DNA from: Streptomyces aureoverticillatus
GTDB taxonomy: Bacteria; Actinomycetota; Actinomycetes; Streptomycetales; Streptomycetaceae
Assembly: GCF_014649395.1 (NCBI RefSeq)
Contig: NZ_BMSY01000008.1
Coordinates: 186,001-250,000 of the forward strand
Reading direction: 5' to 3'
DNA: 64,000 nt
Positions 15,642-24,643 of the stretch are shown here, one piece after another. Each line of letters starts with the position of its first letter. The first letter of the stretch is position 1. The translations under genes and the position numbers were made by a program. The notes under the pieces are model-generated. The model saw only the letters and a list, made by a program, of their open reading frames with translations, ran no database searches and was not told the DNA's origin.

Positions 15642-16655
15642 ATGGCAACCCGTGCCGTCGCCCGTCGTAAGTCCGCCGACACCGGCGAGACCGACGCGGC
15701 ACGCAGTGTTCGCGCCGTAGGCGGCGAGATCGCCGATCGCGACCTGGTCGGCATGTACCTCGACGAGATCGCACGCACCCCCCTGCTCGACGCCGCCAAG
15801 GAAGTCGAGCTGTCCCAGATCATCGAGGCGGGCGTCTATGCCCGGCAGATCCTGGCGGGCGAGGTCGAGCGAGACGCCGAAGCCGCCGCCGGGTCCGCCA
15901 CGCGCGAGGAGCTCGAAGCGCTCGTCGCCGACGGCGAGCGCGCGAAGGACGTCTTCATCCGCTCGAACCTCCGCCTGGTCGTGGCGGTCGCCCGGCGCTA
16001 TCCGCGCAGCGGCCTGCCCCTGCTCGACCTGATCCAGGAGGGCAACGCGGGCCTGGTCCGCGCCGTCGAGAAGTTCGACTACGCCAAGGGCTTCAAGTTC
16101 TCCACGTACGCGACGTGGTGGATCCGCCAGGCCATCACCCGCTCCATCGCCGACCAGTCGCGCACCATCCGGCTGCCCGTCCACCTGGTCGAGGAGCTCG
16201 GCCGGATCCGCCGCGTGCAGCGCGAGTTCAACCGCGAGCACGGCCGTGACCCGGAGCCCACGGAGATCGCCGCCGAGCTGGCGTCCACGCCGGAGCGCGT
16301 GATCGACGTCCTGGACTGGGCCCGCGACCCCGTCTCGCTCAACATGGCGGTGGACGACGAGGGCGAGACCCAGTTCGGTGACCTCCTGGAGGACACCTCG
16401 GCCGTCTCCCCCGAGCAGTCCGTCCTCACGCTGCTGCGCAGCGAGGAGCTGGACGACCTGATCGGCCGCCTGGACCAGCGCACGGCCTCCATCATCAAGA
16501 TGAGGTACGGCATCGACGACGGCCGCGAGCGGACGCTGACGGAGGTCGGCAAGCAGCATGGGCTCACGCGCGAGCGCATTCGCCAGATTGAGAAGCATGC
16601 GCTTCTGGAGCTGAAGAAGTTGGCCCGGGACACCGGGTTCGACGCGGCGGCCTAG
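15642..16655 (+). CDS. hrdD: RNA polymerase sigma factor HrdD (group 2, RpoD-like)
   Basis: A 337-residue sigma-70 factor, near full match in outline to S. coelicolor HrdD as I remember it (start MATRAVARRKSA). Region 1.2 is DLVGMYLDEIARTPLL; region 2 contains NLRLVVAVARRYPRSGLPLL, DLIQEGNAGLVRAVEKFDY and FSTYATWWIRQAITR (-10 binding); region 3 VEELGRIRRVQREF; region 4.2 LTEVGKQHGLTRERIRQIEK (-35 binding). It lacks the long acidic region 1.1 of HrdB, so it is non-essential in type. Residues 73-85 hold a short Ala/Glu-rich insert. AGGGAG lies 9 bases before ATG 15642. Confidence 0.93.
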   Translation: MATRAVARRKSADTGETDAARSVRAVGGEIADRDLVGMYLDEIARTPLLDAAKEVELSQIIEAGVYARQILAGEVERDAEAAAGSATREELEALVADGERAKDVFIRSNLRLVVAVARRYPRSGLPLLDLIQEGNAGLVRAVEKFDYAKGFKFSTYATWWIRQAITRSIADQSRTIRLPVHLVEELGRIRRVQREFNREHGRDPEPTEIAAELASTPERVIDVLDWARDPVSLNMAVDDEGETQFGDLLEDTSAVSPEQSVLTLLRSEELDDLIGRLDQRTASIIKMRYGIDDGRERTLTEVGKQHGLTRERIRQIEKHALLELKKLARDTGFDAAA

Positions 16656-17065
16656 GCCGGCCGGGGGAGCCGGGGGGCTTGGTTCCGGGTTCCCTTTGTT
16701 TCTGGGTGCGGCCCGGTGGGTGGTGCCCCGCGCTCCGCGCGGGTTTTGCTCCCACCCGCCCCCCGTTCACCCCCAACGTCCGGGCTCGGGAGCTTCGCGT
16801 GCGGACCGGTGGGTGGTTTTCGCCGCGCTGCGCGCGGCGGCCTGCCCCACGCGGCCACCCGTGACTCCCACCGTCAGGGCTCAGGGGCTTCGCGTGCGGC
16901 CCGGTGGGCGGTTTGCACGCCGCCGTGCCCGGCGTGGATCCCTGGCGACGCACCGGCCCGCACGCGAAGCCCGTGCACCCGAAGGTTGGGAGTCACGGGT
17001 GGGCGGGTGGGAGAAAAACCCCGCGCGGAGCGCGGGGCACCCCCCTGCCGGCGGACAGCCGACCC
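16656..17065. repeat. Repeat-rich intergenic region
   Basis: A 410-bp gap between hrdD and a reverse-strand regulator. It holds three diverged copies of a block reading GCTTCGCGTGCGG..CCGGTGGG(T/C)GG on the plus strand (near 16707, 16791 and 16888) and inverted relatives near 16960-17010. Each is followed by short GC hairpins such as CCCGCGCTCCGCGCGGG (16728) and CCCCGCGCGGAGCGCGGGG (17019-17037). The last one, followed on the minus strand by no gene promoter, can terminate hrdD or the regulator. These resemble dispersed Streptomyces intergenic repeats; no gene is convincing. Confidence 0.6.
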
Positions 17066-18046
17066 TCAACCGCCCCCCGAAGCAGCAGCGGTCAACCGAA
17101 GCCCCAACTCGCGCACGCGAGCCACCAGTTCCGCAGGCCCGCGCACAGCGAACCCGCACTCGACCCAGATGAGCCGCGCAGCCACCCACTCCACGGGCTC
17201 GGTCACCGTCGCCCGCAGGCGGCAGCGGCCGTCGCCCACGGCGACCAGTTCGCCGAGGGAGGCAGGCAGCCGCCCGCCCACCCGCTCCGGCGGAGCGTGG
17301 AACTCCACGTCCACCTCGTACGCCGCGGACTCCTGCGGCCGCGCAAGGACACTCCGCCGTACGTACGCCTCCGCGCTCCCGCCCGGCAGCATCCGCGGCG
17401 CGAACCGCGCCCCCGTGGCGAACGGCTCCGACACCCGGTCCACCCGGAACGTACGCCAGGCCTGCCGCTCCAGGTCGTACGCGACCAGGTACCAGCGGCG
17501 CCCCGTGGCCACGAGCCGGTGCGGCTCGGTGAGCCGCCGCGACGGCGTCCCGTCCTTCGCCTCGTAGGCGAACCGCAACTGCTCGTGGGCGGCCGTCGCC
17601 GACGCCATCACCGTCAGCGTCTCGGGCGCGATCCGCGCCCCGTCCCCGCTGGTCAGCGACATCGTCGCGGCGCCGAGCGCGGACACCCGGTGCCGCAGCC
17701 GCGACGGAAGCACCTGCTCCAGCTTGGCGAGCGCCCGCACCGACGCCTCCTCCACGCCGTCGACGGCGTGCCCGGCCCCGGCCCGCAGCCCCACCGCGAT
17801 CGCCACGGCCTCCTCGTCGTCGAGGACCAGCGGCGGCATCGCCTTCCCGGCGACCAGCCGGTAGCCGCCGGTCGCCCCCTGCGTCGCCTGCACCGGATAG
17901 CCGAGCTCCCGCAGCCGGTCGACGTCCCGCCGCACGGTACGACGGCTGACGCCGAGCCGCTCCGACAGCTCGCCGCCGGGCCACTCGCGCGGTGTCTGCA
18001 GCAGCGAGAGGAGCTGCAGCAGCCGCGCCGGTGTGTCCGTACTCAT
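17066..18046 (-). CDS. HTH_11/WYL-domain transcriptional regulator
   Basis: A 326-residue protein. The N-terminal HTH_11 domain (LQLLSLLQTPREWPGGELSE, RLGVSRRTVRRDVDRLRELG) binds DNA; the WYL domain (residues about 140-240; RRWYLVAYDLERQAWRTFRV) and a C-terminal WCX part sense a ligand. GGGAGG lies 5 bases before ATG 18046. It is divergent from the MFS pump at 18196 with a 149-bp spacer and so probably controls it. That spacer has GATCCCGAACAGATCCCCGA-type direct repeats at 18101-18131. Confidence 0.87.
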   Translation of the reverse strand: MSTDTPARLLQLLSLLQTPREWPGGELSERLGVSRRTVRRDVDRLRELGYPVQATQGATGGYRLVAGKAMPPLVLDDEEAVAIAVGLRAGAGHAVDGVEEASVRALAKLEQVLPSRLRHRVSALGAATMSLTSGDGARIAPETLTVMASATAAHEQLRFAYEAKDGTPSRRLTEPHRLVATGRRWYLVAYDLERQAWRTFRVDRVSEPFATGARFAPRMLPGGSAEAYVRRSVLARPQESAAYEVDVEFHAPPERVGGRLPASLGELVAVGDGRCRLRATVTEPVEWVAARLIWVECGFAVRGPAELVARVRELGLRLTAAASGGG

Positions 18047-18183
18047 GAGGGCCTCCCGCCACCGTGATCCCGGGCCGGTCCCGGGTCGGTCCCGACCTGA
18101 TCCCGAACAGATCCCCGAACAGATCCCGAACCTGACAACCAGGGTGCCGGACAACTAGGCCATGATCTGACCTATTGGCCTCC

Positions 18184-18195
18184 TAGCCTGACGGC
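18184..18195 (+). promoter_or_regulatory. Candidate leaderless promoter of the second MFS pump
   Basis: TAGCCT at 18184-18189 ends 6 bases before the ATG at 18196 and there is no Shine-Dalgarno sequence, so transcription may start at the start codon. AGGCCA at 18157-18162 and TGGCCT at 18176-18181 form an inverted repeat across the -35 region, a possible operator. The -35 element itself is weak. Confidence 0.4.
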
Positions 18196-19794
18196 ATGAC
18201 TTCACCCAGCAGCACCCCCACGTCACAGGGGCACCAGCCCACGCAGGCGGGGCAGCAGACGGACCGGCGCCGCTGGTTCGCCCTCGCCATCGTGATGACC
18301 GCGGCCTTCATGGACCTGGTCGACGTGACGATCGTGAACATCGCGATCCCGTCGATCCAGGACGACGCGGGGGCCACGTTCAGCCAGATCCAGTGGATCA
18401 CCGCCGGTTACGCGCTCGCGCTCGGCGCGGGCCTGATCACCGGCGGGCGGCTCGGCGACATCTACGGCCGCAAGCGCATATTCCTCGTCGGCATGACCGG
18501 CTTCACCGTCGCCTCCGCGCTCTGCGGCTTCGCGGCGAACCCGGAGATGCTGGTGGCGTCCCGCATCCTGCAGGGCGCGATGGCCGCGCTGATGGTGCCG
18601 CAGGTCCTCTCGATCGTGCACGCCACCTTCCCGGCGCACGAACGCGGCAAGGTCTTCGGCCTGTTCGGCATGGTCGTCGGCCTCGGCGCGGTCTCCGGGC
18701 CGCTGCTCGGCGCGCTCCTGACGGAGTGGAACCTCTTCGGCCTCGAATGGCGCCCGATCTTCCTGATCAACCTGCCGGTCGGCATCGCGGGCCTGCTCCT
18801 CGGCCGCAAGTTCATCGAGGAGTCCAAGGCGCCGAAGGCCCTCAAGCTCGACCTGGTCGGCGTCGTCCTGGTCACCGCCGGTCTGCTGATGCTGCTCTAC
18901 CCGCTGACGCGCGGCCGCGAGCTGGACTGGCCGGTGTGGGGGTACGTGATGATGGCGGGCGGAGTCGTCGTCTTCGGCGCGCTGGTGGCGTACCAGAAGC
19001 GGAAGGCGGCGAAGGACGGCTCCCCGCTCGTCGAGCTGTCGCTGTTCAAGGTGAAGAGCTTCGCCGGCGGCATCGCCGTGGAGACGGTCTTCGGTGTCTC
19101 GCTGGGCATCTTCTTCCTGGTCTGGACGCTGTACATGCAGACCGGGCTCGGCTGGAGCGCGCTGCGGGCCGGCACGACCGGCATCCCCTTCTCCATCGCG
19201 GTGTCCTTCGCGGCCGGGATCTCCGTACAGAAGCTGGTGCCCCGGTTCGGCCGCAAGGTGCTCCAGGCGGGCGCGCTGACCATGGCGGCCGGTGTCCTCA
19301 TCTACATCTGGGAGGCCGACCGGTACGGGGCGGGGATCGCCTCCTGGCAGATGGCGCTCCCGCTGGTCGTCATGGGCGTCGGCATGGGCCTCATCGTCGC
19401 GCCGCTGACGGACGCGGTGCTCTCCGAAGTGCCGCGCGAGCACGCCGGTTCGGCGTCCGGCCTGATCAACACCGTCCAGCAGATGGGCAACGCGCTCGGG
19501 CTCGGCCTGGTGTCCGTGGTCTTCTTCGGCGTCATCGACGAGAAGGTGGCCCCGGAGCAGGTCCCGGCCGAGTTCGCGGCCGCCTTCGAGAACGCCCTGT
19601 GGTGGGTGGTCGGCGTGCTCGTCGTCATCTTCCTGCTGATGTATACGCTGCCGAAGCACCCGAAGCAGCACATCGAGGGCGCCTCCGGGGAGGCGGACTC
19701 CCTCGGCACGGACGCCTCCGCCGAGGACGCTTCCGCCGAGGACGCCTCCGCCGGGAGCGCCCCCGAGCCCCGCGAACCGGCCCTGACGCCCTGA
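18196..19794 (+). CDS. MFS drug efflux transporter, DHA2 family
   Basis: A 532-residue, 14-helix exporter related to the pump at 11476. Helix 1 carries MDLVDVTIVNIAIPSIQDD, motif A GGRLGDIYGRKRIF, motif C region GMVVGLGAVSGPLLGALL. The cytoplasmic C-tail (residues about 495-532) is acidic and repetitive (EDASAEDASAG) and follows YTLPKHPKQHIEG. The neighbouring WYL regulator suggests ligand-controlled expression. An intrinsic terminator follows 25 bases after the stop. Substrate unknown. Confidence 0.9.
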   Translation: MTSPSSTPTSQGHQPTQAGQQTDRRRWFALAIVMTAAFMDLVDVTIVNIAIPSIQDDAGATFSQIQWITAGYALALGAGLITGGRLGDIYGRKRIFLVGMTGFTVASALCGFAANPEMLVASRILQGAMAALMVPQVLSIVHATFPAHERGKVFGLFGMVVGLGAVSGPLLGALLTEWNLFGLEWRPIFLINLPVGIAGLLLGRKFIEESKAPKALKLDLVGVVLVTAGLLMLLYPLTRGRELDWPVWGYVMMAGGVVVFGALVAYQKRKAAKDGSPLVELSLFKVKSFAGGIAVETVFGVSLGIFFLVWTLYMQTGLGWSALRAGTTGIPFSIAVSFAAGISVQKLVPRFGRKVLQAGALTMAAGVLIYIWEADRYGAGIASWQMALPLVVMGVGMGLIVAPLTDAVLSEVPREHAGSASGLINTVQQMGNALGLGLVSVVFFGVIDEKVAPEQVPAEFAAAFENALWWVVGVLVVIFLLMYTLPKHPKQHIEGASGEADSLGTDASAEDASAEDASAGSAPEPREPALTP

Positions 19795-19819
19795 ACCCCG
19801 TCCGCACCGCGCCGGACCA

Positions 19820-19851
19820 CCCCACCCACCGCCCCGGTGGGTGGGGTTTTT
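19820..19851 (+). terminator. Intrinsic terminator of the MFS gene
   Basis: Stem CCCCACCCACC (19820-19830), loop GCCCC, stem GGTGGGTGGGG (19836-19846), followed by five T. An 11-bp perfect stem plus T-run, unusually classical for Streptomyces. Confidence 0.88.
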
Positions 19852-20025
19852 CCATGCCTGGCGTCGGCCCCGCCTCCCTCCACCCCGCACCTGCTGTGGG
19901 CGGTTGGGCCGCCGGAAAGCCCGAACATGCCCACCTGATGCCCGACTATGTTTACTTCACGGAAACCAGGACGTACTCTCCAGGGGAATCCACACAACCG
20001 GGCAAATAGCAGGAGGCCCCCAGCC

Positions 20026-20787
20026 ATGTACGGCCCAGAGCGCCAGCAGGAAATCCTGCGCCTCGCCCGCGAGGGAGGCCGCGTGGACGTCCTCTCCCTC
20101 GCCACCGAGTTCCAGGTCACCGCGGAGACCATCCGCCGCGACCTGAAGGCCCTGGACCGCGCGGGCCTGCTGCGCCGCGTGCACGGCGGCGCCATCCCGG
20201 CCGGCCGCCTGGACTTCGAGCCCGACCTCGCGGAACGCGAGACCACGGCCGCCGACGAGAAGGACCGCATCGCCCGCGCCGCCCTCGCCGAGCTCCCCGC
20301 CGAAGGCAGCGTCATCCTCGACGCGGGCTCCACGGTGGCCCGGTTGGCCGCCGCCCTCCCGCTGGACGCGGAGCTCACGGCCGTCACCCACAGCCTCCCC
20401 ACCGCGGCCCGCCTCGCCGACCACCCCGGCCTCCAGCTCCACCTGGTCGGCGGCCGCGTCAGGCACCGCACCCGCGCCGCCGTCGACGCCTGGTCCCTGC
20501 GCGCCTACGGCGAGATCCGCGCCGACGTCCTCTTCCTCGCCGCCAACGGCTTCTCCGCCGCCCACGGCCTCACCACCCCCGACCTGGCCGAGGCCGCCGT
20601 CAAGCGCGCCGCCGTCGCCGCCGCCCGCCGCGTCGTCCTGCTCGCCGACTCCGGCAAGCACGGCCAGGAGCACTTCGCCCGCTTCGGCGACCTCGCCGAC
20701 GTGGACCTGCTCATCACGGACACCGGCCTGAGCCCGGCCGACGCCGCCGCCATCGAGAAGGCGGGCCCGGAGGTCGTACGCGCATGA
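20026..20787 (+). CDS. fruR: DeoR family regulator of the fructose operon
   Basis: A 253-residue DeoR-type repressor: N-terminal helix-turn-helix (VDVLSLATEFQVTAETIRRD, then LKALDRAGLLRRVHGGA) and a sugar-phosphate sensing domain (DAGSTVARLAAAL, DVLFLAANGFSAAHGLTTPD). AGGAGG lies 9 bases before ATG 20026. It is the first gene of fruR-fruK-fruA; its stop overlaps the fruK start (ATGA at 20784). By family, it should sense fructose 1-phosphate or a related phosphosugar. Confidence 0.88.
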   Translation: MYGPERQQEILRLAREGGRVDVLSLATEFQVTAETIRRDLKALDRAGLLRRVHGGAIPAGRLDFEPDLAERETTAADEKDRIARAALAELPAEGSVILDAGSTVARLAAALPLDAELTAVTHSLPTAARLADHPGLQLHLVGGRVRHRTRAAVDAWSLRAYGEIRADVLFLAANGFSAAHGLTTPDLAEAAVKRAAVAAARRVVLLADSGKHGQEHFARFGDLADVDLLITDTGLSPADAAAIEKAGPEVVRA

Positions 20788-21836
20788 CGACCCCCCAAGC
20801 GACAGAAGGCACCCCCGAAGCAGCACAAGGCACCACCCCCGAAGCAGCACAGAGCAGCACCCCCGAAGCAGCAAAAGGCCCCGCCCGCATGATCCTCACC
20901 GTCACCCCCAACCCCTCCCTCGACCGCACCTACGAGGTCCCCGCCCTCGACCGCGGCGAGGTCGTCCGCGCCACCGGCGACCGCATGGACCCCGGCGGCA
21001 AGGGCGTGAACGTCTCCCGCGCCGTCGCCGCCGCGGGCGTACGCACCCTCGCCGTCCTCCCGCTCGGCGGCGCCCCCGGCGCCCTCGTCGCCCAACTCCT
21101 CGACGAGCAGGGCATCGAGGTCGCCCCCGTCCGCGTAACCGGCCAGACCCGCTCGAACATCTCCGTCGCCGAACCGGACGGCACCCTCACGAAGATCAAC
21201 GCCCCGGGCCCCGAACTGACCCCCGAGGAGCGGGAGTCGCTGCTCACCACCGTCGGCGAGAAGTCGCCGGGCGCCGACTGGATCGCCTGCTGCGGCAGCC
21301 TCCCGCGCGGCCTCGCCCCCGCCTGGTACGCCGACCTCGTCGCCCGCTGCCACGCCGCCGGCGCCCGGATCGCCCTCGACACCTCGGGCCCCGCCCTGCT
21401 CGCCGCCCTCGCCGAGCGCCCCGACGTCGTCAAGCCCAACGCCGCGGAACTCGCCGAAGCCGTCGGCCGCCCCCTCGCCACCGTCGGCGACGCCGTCAAG
21501 GCCGCCGAGGAACTGCGGGAGCTGGGCGCCCGCGCCGTCCTCGCCAGCCTCGGCGCCGACGGCCAGCTCCTCGTCGACGACTCCGGCGCGTACTTCGGCA
21601 GCGCCCGCGTCGATGACGTGCGCAGCAACGTCGGCGCCGGCGACAGCTCCCTGGCCGGCTTCCTGATCGCGGGCGGCACCGGCCCCGCCGCCCTCGCCTC
21701 GGCCGTGGCGCACGGCGCCGCCGCGGTCCGGCTCCCCGGCAGCGCCATGCCCACCCCGTCCGACCTGTCCCCGGACACCGTCACGGTCACGTCCGAAGTC
21801 CCCCTGGACCGCGCCCTGACGGAACCCGCCCCATGA
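20784..21836 (+). CDS. fruK: 1-phosphofructokinase
   Basis: A 350-residue PfkB-family kinase that makes fructose 1,6-bisphosphate from fructose 1-phosphate. Core begins MILTVTPNPSLDRTYEV at residue 36; substrate site MDPGGKGVNVSRAVAAAG; C-terminal signature SNVGAGDSSLAGFL with the catalytic Asp. ATG 20784 overlaps the fruR stop and has GGAGG 8 bases before it, so it is preferred. This adds a 35-residue head with repeats TPEAAQGT/TPEAAQSS/TPEAAKG that other FruK proteins lack; ATG 20889 is the start used by typical homologues. Confidence 0.9.
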   Translation: MTTPQATEGTPEAAQGTTPEAAQSSTPEAAKGPARMILTVTPNPSLDRTYEVPALDRGEVVRATGDRMDPGGKGVNVSRAVAAAGVRTLAVLPLGGAPGALVAQLLDEQGIEVAPVRVTGQTRSNISVAEPDGTLTKINAPGPELTPEERESLLTTVGEKSPGADWIACCGSLPRGLAPAWYADLVARCHAAGARIALDTSGPALLAALAERPDVVKPNAAELAEAVGRPLATVGDAVKAAEELRELGARAVLASLGADGQLLVDDSGAYFGSARVDDVRSNVGAGDSSLAGFLIAGGTGPAALASAVAHGAAAVRLPGSAMPTPSDLSPDTVTVTSEVPLDRALTEPAP

Positions 21837-21906
21837 CCCCCGTCCCCCTCCCCATCCCCGCCCTCATCCCCACCCCCCGGGGGATACGCGTGCGAAGGAG
21901 CCCGCG

Positions 21907-23979
21907 ATGAGCGAGAACAACGCCATGATCACCGCGGACCTGGTCGACCTCGAACTCGACCGGTCCGCCGACTCCAAGGAAGCGGCGGCCCGCGCGCTCG
22001 CCACCCGCATGGTGACCCTCGGCCGCGTGACCGACCTCGACGGCTTCCTCGCCGACGTGGCCGCCCGCGAGGCCCAGATGCCGACGGGCCTCGACGGCGG
22101 CATCGGCATCCCGCACTGCCGCAGCGCCCACGTGACGGAACCGACCCTGGCCTTCGGCCGCTCGGTCACCGGCATCGACTTCGGCGCCCCCGACGGCCCC
22201 GCCGACCTCATCTTCCTCATCGCCGCCCCCGCGGGCGCGGACGACGCCCACCTGACGATCCTGTCGTCCCTGGCCCGCCAGTTGATGAACGCGGAATTCA
22301 CGGCTGCTTTGCGCGCGGTGGACGACGCGGAGTCGGCGGCTGCGCTGATCCGCGGCGAGGATTCCCCGAGCGCGGCCCCGGCGGACGGCACGTCAACTGT
22401 GTCCGTTCCCGCCGCGGACATCGGTTCCGCCGGTTCCGGTGAGCCGGAGTCCAACGCAGAGAAGCCGCCCCCGGCCCCACCCCAGCCCTTCCGGATAGTG
22501 GCCGTCACCTCCTGCCCCACGGGCATCGCCCACACCTACATGGCCGCAGAATCCCTGGAAAACGCAGCCCGCGCCGCAGGCGTAGAGCTCACGGTGGAAA
22601 CCCAGGGCTCCGCAGGCTTCACCCGGCTCGCCCCCGAGGCAATCGAAGCCGCCGACGCAGTCGTGTTCGCCCACGACGTCCCCGTAAGGGACAAGCCCCG
22701 CTTCGCGGGCAAGCCCACCGTCGACGTAGGCGTGAAGGCAGCCATCAACCGCCCCGCCGAACTCATCGCGGAGGCAAGGGAGAAGGCGGCCCGCGGCGAG
22801 GTCACGACCTCGGCGGACCAGACCCAGACCCCGACCCCCGTCGACAACACGGGGGACAGCGGCGACAGCTACGGCACGAAGCTGCGCAAGTGGCTGATGT
22901 CGGGCGTGAGTTACATGGTCCCCTTCGTGGCGGCCGGCGGCCTCCTCATAGCCCTGGGCTTCGCCATCGGCGGCTGGAAGATCGACAAGGCCCCCTCGGT
23001 CGCGGAGCACTTCATCTGGACGGACCACACCAGCTGGGCGGCCCTCCTCTTCCAGACCGGCGGCCTCGCCTTCGCCTTCCTGGTCCCGGTCCTCGCGGGC
23101 TACATCGCGTACGGCATGGCCGACCGCCCCGGCCTCGTCCCGGGATTCGTCGGCGGCTCGGTCGCCGTCACCATCGACGCGGGCTTCCTCGGCGGGCTCG
23201 CCGCCGGTCTGCTCGCGGGCGCGGTGGTCATGGGGATCCAACGGGTCCGCATCCCGGCGGTGCTGCGCGGCATCATGCCGGTCGTGGTGATCCCGCTGAT
23301 CTCCTCGGCGGTCGTCGGCTTCCTGATGTTCCTCGTCGTCGGCAAGCCCATCGCCTCGCTGCAGAGCGCGCTGACCGACTGGCTGGAGGGCCTGACCGGC
23401 GCCAACGCGATCATCCTCGGCGTCATCCTCGGCCTGATGATGTGCTTCGACCTCGGTGGCCCGCTCAACAAGGTCGCGTACGCCTTCGCGGTCGGCGGAC
23501 TCGCCCACCCGACGGACGGCTCGCTGAAGGTCATGGCCGCCGTGATGGCGGCGGGCATGGTCCCGCCCCTGGCCATGGCGCTCGCCACCACCGTACGAGG
23601 ACGCCTCTTCACCAGGACCGAGCGCGAGAACGGCAAGGCGGCCTGGTTCCTGGGCGCCTCGTTCATCACGGAGGGCGCGATTCCGTTCGCGGCCGCCGAC
23701 CCGCTGCGCGTCATCCCCGCGTCGATGGCGGGCGGCGCGGTCACCGGCGCCCTGTCCATGGCGTTCGGCTGCACCCTGCGCGCCCCGCACGGCGGCGTCT
23801 TCGTGGTGCCGCTGATCGGGCAGCCGCTGCTGTACCTGGTCGCGATCGCCGCCGGTGTCTGTGTGTCGACGGCCGTGGTCGTGCTGCTCAAGGGCGCGCG
23901 GAAGACGGCCGGTCCGGCCGGGGAGAGCGACGCGGCGGCCGCGGCGACGGACGAGCCCCGGGTGCCGGTGGCCGCCTGA
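21907..23979 (+). CDS. fruA: PTS fructose transporter, EIIABC fusion
   Basis: A 690-residue phosphotransferase permease that imports fructose as fructose 1-phosphate. EIIA (residues 1-150) has the phosphorylated His70 in GIGIPHCRS; EIIB (about 195-295) has Cys203 in VTSCPTGIAHTYMAAESLE; EIIC (about 320-670) is membrane-embedded with VPFVAAGGLLIALGF and the GAIPFAAADPLRVIP loop. A Gly/Pro/Glu linker joins A and B. AAGGAG precedes ATG 21907. General PTS proteins (EI, HPr) are elsewhere. Confidence 0.93.
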   Translation: MSENNAMITADLVDLELDRSADSKEAAARALATRMVTLGRVTDLDGFLADVAAREAQMPTGLDGGIGIPHCRSAHVTEPTLAFGRSVTGIDFGAPDGPADLIFLIAAPAGADDAHLTILSSLARQLMNAEFTAALRAVDDAESAAALIRGEDSPSAAPADGTSTVSVPAADIGSAGSGEPESNAEKPPPAPPQPFRIVAVTSCPTGIAHTYMAAESLENAARAAGVELTVETQGSAGFTRLAPEAIEAADAVVFAHDVPVRDKPRFAGKPTVDVGVKAAINRPAELIAEAREKAARGEVTTSADQTQTPTPVDNTGDSGDSYGTKLRKWLMSGVSYMVPFVAAGGLLIALGFAIGGWKIDKAPSVAEHFIWTDHTSWAALLFQTGGLAFAFLVPVLAGYIAYGMADRPGLVPGFVGGSVAVTIDAGFLGGLAAGLLAGAVVMGIQRVRIPAVLRGIMPVVVIPLISSAVVGFLMFLVVGKPIASLQSALTDWLEGLTGANAIILGVILGLMMCFDLGGPLNKVAYAFAVGGLAHPTDGSLKVMAAVMAAGMVPPLAMALATTVRGRLFTRTERENGKAAWFLGASFITEGAIPFAAADPLRVIPASMAGGAVTGALSMAFGCTLRAPHGGVFVVPLIGQPLLYLVAIAAGVCVSTAVVVLLKGARKTAGPAGESDAAAAATDEPRVPVAA

Positions 23980-24033
23980 GTGTCCTGACGGAGCCACCCG
24001 CGGCCTGGATGTGAACCCGGGCCGGAACCCGGG

Positions 24034-24071
24034 GTGTGAAGGGCACGCCCGCACAGGCGTGTCCTTCACAC
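24034..24071 (+). terminator. Terminator of the fructose operon
   Basis: Long inverted repeat: GTGTGAAGGGCACGCC (24034-24049), six-base loop, GGCGTGTCCTTCACAC (24056-24071), with one G-T pair in a 16-bp stem. It lies 55 bases after the fruA stop. Confidence 0.88.
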
Positions 24072-24150
24072 ATTCCCGGACGTCCACGACGTAGGCATAC
24101 TGCTGGTACTGCGGTCCGAAGCCGGGCACGGGCATCCGCCGGGGGCCATC

Positions 24151-24561
24151 GTGAGCCACCTTCAGCAGAGTCACCTCAGCAGCCTGCTCGACATGGTCGG
24201 CCAGCTCACCGACCAGGCACGGGCGGGTCTGGAGCAGGACACCGACACGACCGGCGTGTTCCTCGCGGTCTACGCCGGCTTCCTCATCGAGACCGGCACG
24301 GGCATCCGCTGGATCCTCGAACCGGACCTGATCGAGCACGCCACCGACGTCATCCGGGCCCAGGCCCCCGGCGCCGGTACGGTACGCACCGACCTCGCCG
24401 CCCGGCTGCTCGCCACCCTGTGGGCCAGTTGCGTGCTCGCGGGCGTCGACACGGAGGACTGGGCGCGGGAGGCACCCGAACTGCCCGCGATCTGTGTCCG
24501 GATGGCGGGTTTCCTCACCGGCGAGCGCGACGGCGCCGCGGACGACGTACACAGTGACTGA
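24151..24561 (+). CDS. Small alpha-helical protein, unknown
   Basis: A 136-residue protein from GTG 24151, with GGGGG 6 bases upstream. It is mostly helical and mildly acidic, with no signal peptide or clear membrane helix; Trp-rich segments include GTGIRWILEPDLIEHATDVI and TLWASCVLAGVDTEDWAREA. Third-position G/C is consistent with real coding. I do not recognise the family. It lies alone between the fructose terminator and a small membrane protein. Confidence 0.6.
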   Translation: MSHLQQSHLSSLLDMVGQLTDQARAGLEQDTDTTGVFLAVYAGFLIETGTGIRWILEPDLIEHATDVIRAQAPGAGTVRTDLAARLLATLWASCVLAGVDTEDWAREAPELPAICVRMAGFLTGERDGAADDVHSD

Positions 24562-24610
24562 CAAATGCGAGATGCGTCACTTCAGGACCAAAGGCCCATT
24601 AACACCCCTG

Positions 24611-24639
24611 TTGTAGATCTGGTCGCTGTTGTCTACTGA
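24611..24639 (+). promoter_or_regulatory. Candidate promoter of the small membrane protein
   Basis: TTGTAG at 24611, 17 bases, TACTGA at 24634-24639, followed 4 bases later by ATG 24644. The spacing suggests a housekeeping promoter with a very short leader or none. Confidence 0.4.
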
Positions 24640-24643
24640 CCGC

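Noticed and set aside
16679-17172. Several overlapping ORFs in the hrdD-WYL gap on both strands.
   Set aside because: They translate repeated GC hairpins (arginine/proline-rich) and lack start signals and domains.
24151-24561. 136-residue ORF as possible shadow.
   Set aside because: Rejected as shadow: no better gene on the other strand, GC-biased third positions, ribosome site present. Kept as a gene with moderate confidence.
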